Shown here: positions 19,916 to 28,170 of the stretch, in pieces
Layout: every line of letters begins with the position of its first letter
Position numbering within the stretch: position 1 is the first letter of the stretch
Assembly (NCBI GenBank): GCA_019359355.1
Contig: JAHHHM010000010.1
Span: 1 to 64,000 of the forward strand
DNA from: Microcoleus vaginatus WJT46-NPBG5
GTDB lineage: Bacteria > Cyanobacteriota > Cyanobacteriia > Cyanobacteriales > Oscillatoriaceae
Direction of reading: 5' to 3'
Length of the DNA: 64,000 nucleotides
Position numbers and translations under genes: made by a program
Notes under the pieces: model-generated
Databases searched by the model: none
The model's input: only the letters and a program-made list of their open reading frames with translations
What the model was told of the DNA's origin: nothing

Positions 19916-21340
19916 TTAGAAGGAGCGGCGCAATTGGAAGAACTTCTCTAGAATGCTCTGCAACCGGCTATTTTTGGCATATTTTTGCTTGGTAAGCTGC
20001 AAAGCTGCTTTACTGTTAACTTCTGCCAGGGTGGGGTAGATGTGAATCATGCCGGTGAGGGCGGATACTTTGAGCCGGTTGGACATCGCCAAAACGACTT
20101 CGTGAATTAACTCGCCGGCAGATGGGCCAACGAGATGAGCGCCGAGAATTTCTCCGTTGCCCTTAGTAATAATTTTAGCAAAACCACCTGTTGCTGCTTC
20201 TGCTTGAGCGCGATCTACAGAGGCAAATTCTTGTTTAAGTACCTCAATGCGATCCCCGTATTGGTTTCTCGCCGCTTCCTCTGTTAACCCGACCCTAGCA
20301 AGTTCGGGATCGGTAAAGGTTGCCCAGGGAATCACCCGATAATTGGCTTTAGTTATGGGAAAGAATAAAGCATTTTTCAGCACCACACTGGCTTCGTAGC
20401 TGGCAACGTGGGTGAACTGGTAGCCGCCGATCACATCCCCACAGGCATAAATGCGGGAATTGGTTGTTTGCAGTTTGCTGTTTACCTGAATTCCCTGTTT
20501 ACCGGCTTCCACACCGGCAGCTTTCAGATTGAGAGATTCTACGTTCGCAACTCGACCGGCAGCGACCAAAATTTCATCCGCGACAATTTTCTGATTTTCC
20601 GCCCACAGAACTTTTTGACCCTCAAGCACTTCCACCCGATCTACTCGTGTGTTCGTTAGCACTCGAATGCCTTCAGATTCAAACTGGGCTTGCACCACAG
20701 CCGCAGCTTCCGGGTCTTCTTTGGGTAAAATGCGATCTTTGCTGGCGATCAGCGTTACCTGAGAACCTAAGCGGGAAAATGCTTGACCCAATTCGCAGCC
20801 AATTGGCCCCGCACCAATAACGGCAAGGGATTGGGGACGCTGTTGCACAGAGAAAACTTGCTCATTGGTTAAATAACCGGCTTGTTGGAGTCCAGGTATC
20901 GGGGGAGGTGCCGGTTTTGAGCCGGTGGCGATCACAAATGCTCTGGCGCAAAGTTTTCGGCCATTCACTTCAAAAGTCTGCCGATCCAGGAATTGGCCCG
21001 ATCCAAAAATGACTTCAACGCCTAAACTTTCAAATCGTGCCGGTGAGTCATTAGGTTCAATGGTGGAGATGACGCGCTGAACGTGCTGGTTGGCTTTGGC
21101 AAAGTCAATTTGGGGATCTTGGCAGTAAATGCCGAAACGCTCAGCATTCTTGACTTCATAGGCGATACGAGAGGCGTGGATCAGGGATTTACTCGGTACG
21201 CAACCCACCCAGAGACAGTCACCTCCCAAGCGATCCCGTTCTACTAGGGCTACTTTTGCTTTCAGTTGCGCTGCCGCGCTGGCGACGACTAAACCTCCAG
21301 ATCCACCGCCGATGATGACTAAATCGTATTCAACTGCCAC
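19916..21340 (-). CDS. FAD/NAD(P)-dependent disulfide oxidoreductase (mercuric reductase/lipoamide dehydrogenase-like)
   Basis: The domain order is an FAD-binding Rossmann motif DLVIIGGGSGGLVVASAAA, the redox-active pair in GGDCLWVGCVPSKS (C-x4-C), an NAD(P) Rossmann fold (SLAVIGAGPIGCELGQAF), the second FAD contact YACGDVIGG, and a dimerisation domain ending in MIHIYPTLAEV. The C-terminal H-P pair of true lipoamide dehydrogenase (HAHPT) is HIYPT here, as in mercuric-reductase-like homologues. No second C-terminal cysteine pair is present, so Hg reduction is unlikely. GTG at 21340 is preferred because it follows AGGTG by 5 bases and gives the family N-terminus; the frame stays open to 21439. 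Confidence 0.88.
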   Translation of the reverse strand: MAVEYDLVIIGGGSGGLVVASAAAQLKAKVALVERDRLGGDCLWVGCVPSKSLIHASRIAYEVKNAERFGIYCQDPQIDFAKANQHVQRVISTIEPNDSPARFESLGVEVIFGSGQFLDRQTFEVNGRKLCARAFVIATGSKPAPPPIPGLQQAGYLTNEQVFSVQQRPQSLAVIGAGPIGCELGQAFSRLGSQVTLIASKDRILPKEDPEAAAVVQAQFESEGIRVLTNTRVDRVEVLEGQKVLWAENQKIVADEILVAAGRVANVESLNLKAAGVEAGKQGIQVNSKLQTTNSRIYACGDVIGGYQFTHVASYEASVVLKNALFFPITKANYRVIPWATFTDPELARVGLTEEAARNQYGDRIEVLKQEFASVDRAQAEAATGGFAKIITKGNGEILGAHLVGPSAGELIHEVVLAMSNRLKVSALTGMIHIYPTLAEVNSKAALQLTKQKYAKNSRLQSILEKFFQLRRSF

Positions 21341-21464
21341 GATTTCACCTGTTATTTCCGTGTTGCGTCGTAACTTTAGCTTAGCTTGCGATGCAGTTAA
21401 AGCGGACGGAGCGATTCGGTTCAGTAATATTTGCTGCACCGATATTTTTAAGTTTTGCCTTTTT

Positions 21465-22076
21465 ATGGAAAGTCATGATTGGTTAGTCACCGATAGCGGG
21501 CAGTGTCAAGCTTGTGTGTTGCTGAGCGAGAGTGAGTGGCCAACCACTACTTACCGGCTCTATCGGTTTCTGACAGAGGTAGAAGATATTCTCCTACAGG
21601 TACAAGAAGATCGCCGGCGTCTCCAAGCAATTCGCCCATTGGTGCGCCGGTTGCTCACGAGTTCCTATTGGCTGCAATGTTCTTATCTTGAACCTTCACC
21701 GGAAACGGGATGGTCGGTTTTAAAGCTTTATGAGGAGCCAAATTTTCCGCTGTGTGTGCAAATTGTATCTTGTCTGCCTGGAAAAGTTTCGACGATTCAC
21801 CAGCATGGGACTTGGGCAATAGTGGCGCTAATTAGTGGCCAGGAGAAAAATACGTTTTGGCAAAGAACGGGGGAGGCTAAATTTCCCAATCGAGTTCAAC
21901 GGGTTGGTGAACACATTTTGCAGGGTGGGGATATTCTCGGTTTTACGTCTAATGTGATTCATTGTGTTGAAGCTTTGGGTGATGAGCCGACGGTGAGTTT
22001 TCATATTTCTGGTAAGCCGGAAAATTATTCGTTTTTGGAGTTTGAGCCGGTGAGTTCTTTGGCTAGGAATAGTTAA
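21465..22076 (+). CDS. Cupin-fold protein (cysteine-dioxygenase-like)
   Basis: The 203-residue protein begins at ATG 21465; the longer frame upstream overlaps the oxidoreductase on the other strand and is not coding. The cupin metal motif HQHGTWAIVALISGQEKN supplies two His and a Glu-type ligand, and HCVEAL supplies the third His. This is the arrangement of predicted metal-dependent enzymes related to cysteine dioxygenase and of COG5553-type proteins. The substrate is unknown. The N-terminal 90 residues are helical. The start region faces the divergent oxidoreductase gene. Confidence 0.8.
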   Translation: MESHDWLVTDSGQCQACVLLSESEWPTTTYRLYRFLTEVEDILLQVQEDRRRLQAIRPLVRRLLTSSYWLQCSYLEPSPETGWSVLKLYEEPNFPLCVQIVSCLPGKVSTIHQHGTWAIVALISGQEKNTFWQRTGEAKFPNRVQRVGEHILQGGDILGFTSNVIHCVEALGDEPTVSFHISGKPENYSFLEFEPVSSLARNS

Positions 22077-22104
22077 GCTGTTTATTGGTATTTCTAAGAT
22101 TTTT

Positions 22105-22147
22105 TAACCACAGATAAACACAGATAAACACAGATGGTTTATCTGTA
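22105..22147. repeat. CAGATAAACA tandem repeat with hairpin
   Basis: AACCACAGATAAACACAGATAAACACAGATGG followed by TTTATCTGT. The 10-bp unit is repeated about 2.5 times, and ACAGAT can pair with ATCTGT. It lies in the gap after the cupin gene. Similar sequences are scattered in many cyanobacterial genomes (recollection, not checked). Confidence 0.6.
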
Positions 22148-22253
22148 TTTACCTAAAGTTGCTGTCTTTTTTAGGAGGATTTTTGCTTAGAGTTGGATGA
22201 GAAATGAGCGGTTCTTGTTCGTTTTATTGGGCTGCAATCTCTGGAAAAGGGGG

Positions 22254-22709
22254 TTAGGGTGTTGTTGGGGTTGGTTCTGTTTGAGGTTGGGGGAAGAATT
22301 TCTGACTTACCCAAGCGGTGAGAATATGGGAGAGCAAGCCTAATGGGCCGGCAAACAAGCAGAGGGCGATAGAATGAATTGTCCAGGTGCCGGTGCGTTG
22401 TCCTTCGAGGTAGATCCAACGACCTACAAATAGATCCATTACCAGAAAATGTACCCAGCCGGTTGCTGCGGCTCTTTCCTCTGCGAAGAAGCGGGCGATA
22501 TCTGCTAATTTTGGATTGGATAATGCTTGAGCAGATTCAGATGTGATGGTGCCGCTAAGCAAAAATAAGTAAAGCGCGGCTAAGATCACAAAAGGTATTA
22601 GGGATTGCATGATTTTTCGGGTGATCCCCCAGTTGGGCAATAAAATCATTAATGTCCAAAAGGGTAAGACGAATAAATTAGCGCCGGCAAATAGTTGTTC
22701 GATTGTCAT
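22254..22709 (-). CDS. ABA4-like integral membrane protein (DUF4281)
   Basis: The 151-residue protein has about four hydrophobic segments: LFVLPFWTLMILLPNW, LIPFVILAALYLFLLSG, VHFLVMDLFVGRWIYLEG and IALCLFAGPLGLLSHILT. The motif HFLVMDLFVGRWIYLEGQRT with a following GPLGLL is the signature of the ABA4 family. In plants ABA4 is needed for neoxanthin formation; cyanobacterial relatives have no fixed role, and a carotenoid-related function is inference. It is divergent from the LRR gene by 33 bases. Confidence 0.85.
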   Translation of the reverse strand: MTIEQLFAGANLFVLPFWTLMILLPNWGITRKIMQSLIPFVILAALYLFLLSGTITSESAQALSNPKLADIARFFAEERAAATGWVHFLVMDLFVGRWIYLEGQRTGTWTIHSIALCLFAGPLGLLSHILTAWVSQKFFPQPQTEPTPTTP

Positions 22710-22742
22710 AACCTGGTCGTGACTCCTGCGTGATGGAAGAGA

Positions 22743-23690
22743 ATGTTACTAAAAATTTTAGGCAAAAATAACACGCTTAACGCAAAAATCTTTCAAGCAG
22801 TCGTTTCTGTGAGTATTGCTCTAACGCTTTCATTAGAACTTTACAAGGTGCCGGCTTCTTTGGGTCAAGGGGTGCCGGCAGCAACATTCAAAACGTTTGC
22901 TGATTGGTGTTCCAATCAAGCCAATCTTTCTGCGGATGTTAAACATACGGTTGAGATGCTGTTAAAAGAAGCCGGCACTTCTGATTGTGATGTTGCCAAT
23001 AAGCAACTTTCAAGACAGACTATTCTTATCCTCAAAGGTTATCAAATCTCTAATCTTAGTCCTTTACAATCTCTGTCAAATCTGACTAACTTATATCTGA
23101 GCTATAATCAAATCTCTGATCTGACACCTCTGCAATCTTTGACAAATCTCGCTAACTTAGACCTTTACGAAAATCAAATTTCCGATCTCACCCCCCTGCA
23201 ATCTTTAACTGAACTCACTTATCTTTCCCTAAGCCATAATCAAATATCAGATACTACGCCGCTGAAATCGCTAATTAAATTAACGACATTATCTTTGGAC
23301 TTTAATCAAATTTCTGACATTCGTTCCTTAGAATCCTTGACAAGTTTAACCGGACTTTACCTCAGCGGTAATCAAATTAAGGATCTCAATCCGCTGAAGT
23401 CGCTAGAAAACTTAACCGCTCTTTTTCTAAGCGGCAATCAAATTAGAGATATTAGTGCTTTACAAGGATTGGGTAAGTTAACGATCCTTTATCTTAGCGT
23501 CAATAAAATTAGAGAAATCCAGGCTTTGCAATTTCTCACAAACTTAACTGAACTTAACTTAAATTCCAATCAAGTTAAAAATATTAGCGCTTTGAAATCT
23601 TTAACGAAACTCAAAACGGTTAATCTGCGGCAAAACCGAATTCCTGAACAAGCTTGTCCGGTTCAACCTGAGTCGATTTGTAAGTTTTAA
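22743..23690 (+). CDS. Secreted leucine-rich-repeat protein (internalin-like repeats)
   Basis: The 315-residue protein has an N-terminal hydrophobic stretch (AVVSVSIALTLSLEL) consistent with a signal peptide. About nine 22-residue LRRs of the LTNLYLSYNQISDLTPLQSL type follow. A pre-repeat segment with cysteines (WCSNQ, SDCDVA) and a terminal CPVQPESIC pair resemble caps. It is probably a periplasmic or surface binding protein; the ligand is unknown. No LPXTG or membrane anchor is visible. Confidence 0.85.
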   Translation: MLLKILGKNNTLNAKIFQAVVSVSIALTLSLELYKVPASLGQGVPAATFKTFADWCSNQANLSADVKHTVEMLLKEAGTSDCDVANKQLSRQTILILKGYQISNLSPLQSLSNLTNLYLSYNQISDLTPLQSLTNLANLDLYENQISDLTPLQSLTELTYLSLSHNQISDTTPLKSLIKLTTLSLDFNQISDIRSLESLTSLTGLYLSGNQIKDLNPLKSLENLTALFLSGNQIRDISALQGLGKLTILYLSVNKIREIQALQFLTNLTELNLNSNQVKNISALKSLTKLKTVNLRQNRIPEQACPVQPESICKF

Positions 23691-24015
23691 ATTTAATGTA
23701 GATTAATAAAATATTTGACCACTTTCCAAATTATGAGCAGGTTTATAACCACTTTTGGTCTTGTCACCGCTTTGGGTAGTTATCGGCAGAGGAGTTTAGG
23801 CGGATGGTGGAGGTGTGAGAAAAGAAGGTTTTGCCGTTGCCTGTGGCTTTCAAGAAAGAAGTGGCAGGAGAGTATCGATATGGAGGGATCATATTGTTAT
23901 CAGTTTGCTTTTATTAGGAATAACCACTTCTGAGAAAGCCATTTGATAGAAGTATTTTTAGTGATTAACGATTGAGTTATTTCTGAGCAGGCATGGTAAG
24001 GATGCGCTCAGAACC
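23691..24015. other. Intergenic, no supported gene
   Basis: A 72-codon open frame at 23715-23933 is rich in Arg, Trp and Cys and has no recognisable domain; it is probably not coding. The region separates the convergent LRR gene and the STAND ATPase operon. Confidence 0.45.
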
Positions 24016-24112
24016 TTAACGTTCTTCATCTTCCTCGTCAATAAGTCTGAGCTGTGTTGCATAAAGCTTTCCATATTTTTCCTTTACCTCAACTTCAACA
24101 TAAAGCACCTTG
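24016..24112 (-). pseudogene. Out-of-frame C-terminal tail of the STAND ATPase (end of a cold-shock-like domain)
   Basis: Directly after the in-frame stop of the large gene, another frame continues as KVLYVEVEVKEKYGKLYATQ, then LRLIDEEDEER and TAA at 24016-24018. Joined to the in-frame GKIAPNDGSQNIIFNEKFI segment, it completes a cold-shock-type beta-barrel ending, where strand 4-5 reads V-x-F-x-V...G-x-A-x-x-V. A two-base deletion at GGTG(TG)CTT would explain the split. It may be an assembly or sequencing error, a real truncation, or programmed frameshifting. Confidence 0.65.
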
Positions 24113-27100
24113 AATAAGCTTAGGTATAGATTCAGAGCCGATAAATTTCTCATTAAAAATAATGTTTTGGCTTCCATCGTTAGGTGCAATTTTACCCGAA
24201 CGTGTGTTGTCTTGTTCGTTATGCCGAACGTAGAGAATCGAACCAGTTTTGATAAACGTTTGCTGAATACCTGTTGAAATCGCTAAATAGATTTTGTCGC
24301 GCAACTGGAGAAACCCTGGATAATTTGGGGCAATTTTTAGCGCTCTATCGCAATACTCCAATGCTTCCTCTCGCTTTCCTAGCTTCGACAGAGCATAAGT
24401 TAGGTTAGGAGTAACGATTTTTAAACCGCGAACATTACTCAAACTTTCATCAATTTCAAAACCTTTAGATAATTCATCAACAGCCTGATCAAAAACTTCG
24501 TGAGCTAGAAATGCCTGCCCCATTGCTGTATGTGCCTTTGCCAGATGTTGTTGCTCATTAAGTTCTTCTCCTAATTTGATACTTTGGCGAAAGAACATTA
24601 GTGAAAGGTCAAAGCTTTCCTCCCCTTTTTTATTAGCTATCACTTGTCCCAAGCTGTTGGCTATAATGGCTTGTCCTAGTTTGTCCTCAAGCTTTAGTGC
24701 TAAGTCATAACTCTGGCGTAGGATTTTTTCAGCTTCATCCCATTTCTGCTGTCTTTCTAAGACACCGCCCAGAGTATTCATAACCTTTGCTAAAGCAGGT
24801 AAATCCTTTTCATCCTCAAAAATTTCTTGGCTTTGCTTGAGAACTATCTCGGCTTTTTCAAATTCTTGTTTTGACTTCCAAATTCTGCCCAAATTGTGTA
24901 ATGCCCATGCATATCGAGACGATTGGTCATTGAGGGCTTCGTCAATCGCAATCCCTCGTTCAAAGGCGTGCTGTGCCTCCTCTAATTTGCCCTGTTGCTG
25001 GAGCAATCCCCCTAAACAGTTCCACCCAATGGCAAGGGACGATTGGTCATTGAGGGCTTCGGCGATCGCAATATGTCGTTCAAAAGCGTGCTGTGACTCC
25101 TCTAATTTGCCCTGTTGCTGGAGCAATCCCCCTAAACGGTTCAGTGTAATAGCAAGTTTAGATTGATCATTGAGCGCTTCAGCAATCGCAATCTCTCGTT
25201 CAAAAGCGTGCTGTGCCTCCTCTAATTTGCCCTGTTGCTGGAGCAATCCCCCTAAACGGTTCAGTGTAATAGCAAGTTTAGATTGATCATTGAGCGCTTC
25301 AGCAATCGCAATCTCTCGTTCAAAAGCGTGCTGTGCCTCCTCTAATTTGGTCTGTTGCTGGAGCAATCCCCCTAAACAGTTCCACCCAATGGCAAGGGAC
25401 GATTTGTCATTGAGCACATCGGCAATCAAAATTTGTCGTTCAAAGGCGTGGTGTGCCTCCTCTAATTTGCCCTGTTGCTGGAGCAATCCCCCCAAACGGG
25501 TCAACCCAAAAGCAAGAGATGATTGGTCATTGAGGGCTTCGGCGATCGCAATGTGTCGTTCAAAGGCGTGGTGTGCCTCCTCTAATTTGCCCTGTTGCTG
25601 GAGCAATCCCCCCAAACGGGTCAACCCAAAAGCAAGAGATGATTGGTCATTGAGGGCTTCGGCGATCGCAATGTGTCGTTCAAAAGCGTGCTGTGCCTCC
25701 TCTAATTTGCCCTGTTGCTGGAGTAATCCCCCTAAACGGTTCAGTGTAATAGCAAGTCTAGATTGATCATTGAGCGCTTCAGCAATCGCAATGTGTCGTT
25801 CAAAAGCGTGCTGTGCCTCCTCTAATTTGCCCTGTTGCTGGAGCAATCCCCCTAAACGGTTCAGTGTAATAGCAAGTCTAGATTGATCATTGAGCGCTTC
25901 AGCAATCGCAATCTCTCGTTCAAAAGCGTGCTGTGCCTCCTCTAATTTGCCCTGTTGCTGGAGCAATCCCCCTAAACGGTTCAGTGTAATAGCAAGAGAT
26001 GATTGGTCATTGAGGGCTTCGGCGATCGCAATGTGTCGTTCAAAAGCGTGCTGTGCCTCGTCTAACTTGCCCTGTTGCTGGAGCAATCCCCCTAAACAGT
26101 TCCACCCAATGGCAAGGGACGATTTGTCATTGAGCACATCGGCAATCAAAATTTGTCGTTCAAAGGCGTGCTGCGCTTCTTCAAGTTTGCCTTGGGACTG
26201 CAATAATTTGCCTAAACGATTGCAGGCAATGCCTAAGGACCGATCATCCCCAATTTCTTCTTCAATCAGAATTTCATCTCTAAAAGTCTCAATGGCTTCT
26301 TCTGTCTTACTTTGTTTCTGAAAGACACCACCCAATACATTCAGCACCTTGGCTTGGCTTCTCTTCTGAGTATCTAGATCCTCAATCTTTTGTAAATTCG
26401 CCTGTGAAGATTTCAAAATTTCTTCGGCTCGTTCAAATTCTTCTGCAAAAGACCAGTAGCGAGCCTCATGCATTTTATATTTAACTACTGCCTTCCAATC
26501 CTGAAATTGCTCAGCCCAGGACTGAAACCGTTCCATCAAAGTGATTGCCTTTTGCCAGTAGCCATACTGCTCAAATAATGGCTGGAGTTTTAAAGCAAAT
26601 TGGTAGGTTTCTATTTTTCTCTGTGCTGTGTCAGCTTCATGAGTCTGCAACCACTGTGCTGCCAAAATCACATCATCTAAATTCGCGGCAACTTCAGCGA
26701 TAGTGGTTTCATCTCTCAATTCATCAGACTGTAGCCACTCCACAAAAAACTTGGCATGACGTTCTTGTGCTACGGACAACAGATTACGTTCTTGAGCTAA
26801 ACTCTCTGCATAAACCCGCACTAGCGGATGCAACACAAAGCGATTTTCTCCCGTTTCTGTATAATTCAATAGTGATAATTCATATAATCTGACCAAATAA
26901 TCATCTGCTTCCCACTCATCTTCACAACCACCAGCCGCCATTGCGGTACGCCGTGCAAATCCCTCCTCTGCACAAGCACTCAAGCAGGCAAAGAAATCCT
27001 TCTCCTCTTCACTTAAAAGTTCTAGACTCAAGTTAAGAGAAGCCTGAACGTTCAGATCATCATCTCCCTGAATTTTCAGCCGTTTTAGACGAGTCTGTTC

Positions 27101-28129
27101 CTGTTGCAGTGAAGCGGAATAGTCGGCAAGACTTCGGGGTCGTCCTCGCAATGCCGCACCTACAATTTGTAACGCTAAGGGCAGATTGCCTACTAAACGA
27201 ATAATTTCATAAGCTCTTGGCAATTCTGCATTGACCCTCTCATCCCCTAAGATTTTCTTCAGTAATTTCAAAGAATCTTCTCGAGGTAGGGGATTAAGAT
27301 CGATCTCTCCCTGAGCCGAAATATCTAACGAACTGCGTAGACTACGATTTCGTGTGGTGATGATGACCGCACATCGACTACCGCCAGGGCGTAGTTTCTT
27401 GATATTCGCGTCTACTGCATTGTCAAATATCAGCAACATTTGACGATGAGCAAACACCTCTTGCATCAGAGTTGCTGCATCCCGCTCATCTTCTGAATCC
27501 AGTTCCTCTCCACAACGCCTTGCAAACTCACGCGCTATGGTATCCACGTCTTTACCATCCACCCGTAACCCAATTACCCCATCAGGAAACTTGTCTCGAT
27601 GAATCGTGCCAAAGTGACACGCCAAAGCAGACTTGCCAATACCGCCACTACCAGAAAGTCCGACAATACTACAGACCTTAGAACCTTGGGAATTCAGTAA
27701 TAGAGCTTCTAAGCGCTGGAGTTGTTCCTCCCGACCCGTAAACGTAGATACATCCAACTGCGGTAGCACAAAGGGAATGTGTGATGAGTTTTTTGTATTG
27801 GAAACTCCCCGAAACTCTCTGTCCCACTCCTCAATTGTTAAAGTATGAACCCTCTGAGCAAACGTAATCAGCTTATGGCCGTCCTCCAAGCCGACAAGAT
27901 GCCAACCAGGGTCTGCCCAGTTCCTTAAAAAGCGCTCTAGATTGCTTTGTCCTTGAGAACGTAATAGTTCCAGTAATTCATTAAAAAAGACGAGATTGGC
28001 TCCTTCCCAAGTGATTTGGCGACCTAGCCGATCAAACCCTACGGCAGCTAATAATGCTTTACGCTGCGGAACTGTTTGAGTATTCGGCACTTGCGACAAA
28101 AACTTCAACAGTTCAGATTTCAGGGACAT
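24095..28129 (-). CDS. STAND ATPase: effector-associated domain, NB-ARC, long TPR array, cold-shock-like C-terminus
   Basis: Residues about 5-75 form a helical domain that aligns with the N-terminus of the protease encoded upstream: both have L-x2-L-x2-P...R-x2-LL/IL...G[FL]-x2-L, and both have a following G. An NB-ARC ATPase follows: P-loop SGGIGKSALA (161-170), Walker B MLLIFDN (231-237), ITTRNR (257-262), GNLPLAL (314-320) and the winged-helix LHPLVRVYAESL. TPRs fill about 500-1250, including eleven 40-residue units at about 639-1079 that are almost identical. The last residues, GKIAPNDGSQNIIFNEKF, start a cold-shock-like fold broken by a frameshift. STAND proteins stay closed until a ligand binds the repeats, then oligomerise and activate an effector. 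Here the effector is probably the protease 41 bases upstream in the same operon. A defence role is inferred. Confidence 0.88.
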   Translation of the reverse strand: MSLKSELLKFLSQVPNTQTVPQRKALLAAVGFDRLGRQITWEGANLVFFNELLELLRSQGQSNLERFLRNWADPGWHLVGLEDGHKLITFAQRVHTLTIEEWDREFRGVSNTKNSSHIPFVLPQLDVSTFTGREEQLQRLEALLLNSQGSKVCSIVGLSGSGGIGKSALACHFGTIHRDKFPDGVIGLRVDGKDVDTIAREFARRCGEELDSEDERDAATLMQEVFAHRQMLLIFDNAVDANIKKLRPGGSRCAVIITTRNRSLRSSLDISAQGEIDLNPLPREDSLKLLKKILGDERVNAELPRAYEIIRLVGNLPLALQIVGAALRGRPRSLADYSASLQQEQTRLKRLKIQGDDDLNVQASLNLSLELLSEEEKDFFACLSACAEEGFARRTAMAAGGCEDEWEADDYLVRLYELSLLNYTETGENRFVLHPLVRVYAESLAQERNLLSVAQERHAKFFVEWLQSDELRDETTIAEVAANLDDVILAAQWLQTHEADTAQRKIETYQFALKLQPLFEQYGYWQKAITLMERFQSWAEQFQDWKAVVKYKMHEARYWSFAEEFERAEEILKSSQANLQKIEDLDTQKRSQAKVLNVLGGVFQKQSKTEEAIETFRDEILIEEEIGDDRSLGIACNRLGKLLQSQGKLEEAQHAFERQILIADVLNDKSSLAIGWNCLGGLLQQQGKLDEAQHAFERHIAIAEALNDQSSLAITLNRLGGLLQQQGKLEEAQHAFEREIAIAEALNDQSRLAITLNRLGGLLQQQGKLEEAQHAFERHIAIAEALNDQSRLAITLNRLGGLLQQQGKLEEAQHAFERHIAIAEALNDQSSLAFGLTRLGGLLQQQGKLEEAHHAFERHIAIAEALNDQSSLAFGLTRLGGLLQQQGKLEEAHHAFERQILIADVLNDKSSLAIGWNCLGGLLQQQTKLEEAQHAFEREIAIAEALNDQSKLAITLNRLGGLLQQQGKLEEAQHAFEREIAIAEALNDQSKLAITLNRLGGLLQQQGKLEESQHAFERHIAIAEALNDQSSLAIGWNCLGGLLQQQGKLEEAQHAFERGIAIDEALNDQSSRYAWALHNLGRIWKSKQEFEKAEIVLKQSQEIFEDEKDLPALAKVMNTLGGVLERQQKWDEAEKILRQSYDLALKLEDKLGQAIIANSLGQVIANKKGEESFDLSLMFFRQSIKLGEELNEQQHLAKAHTAMGQAFLAHEVFDQAVDELSKGFEIDESLSNVRGLKIVTPNLTYALSKLGKREEALEYCDRALKIAPNYPGFLQLRDKIYLAISTGIQQTFIKTGSILYVRHNEQDNTRSGKIAPNDGSQNIIFNEKFIGSESIPKLIQGALC
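24895..26215 (-). repeat. Tandem array of eleven near-identical 120-bp TPR units
   Basis: Each unit encodes a version of LGGLLQQQGKLEEAQHAFER-x-IAIAEALNDQSSLA-x5. Differences cluster at residue 21 (H, E, Q or G) and at the last four to five (ITLNR, IGWNC, FGLTR). Adjacent and distant copies share whole variant blocks; for example, units at 25381-25440 and 26101-26160 are identical. This implies recent duplication and shuffling. Confidence 0.95.
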
Positions 28130-28170
28130 CGTTAAGGCTGCCTAGTCGCTGGAGTGGTGTCTGCAAGAAT

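Noticed and set aside
19916-21439. Mercuric reductase (merA) call for the oxidoreductase
   Set aside because: There is no N-terminal heavy-metal domain and no C-terminal cysteine pair, so only the general disulfide reductase family is supported.
23715-23933. 72-residue ORF after the LRR gene
   Set aside because: Arg-, Trp- and Cys-rich composition, no ribosome site, no domain.
24895-26215. Possible CRISPR array in the 120-bp repeats
   Set aside because: Units are 120 bp, in frame and coding, without spacers.
24837-26321. Several plus-strand ORFs in the TPR array (repeated SKACCASSNLPCCWSNPPKR)
   Set aside because: They are antisense shadows of the highly repetitive TPR gene on the minus strand and repeat with the same 120-bp period.
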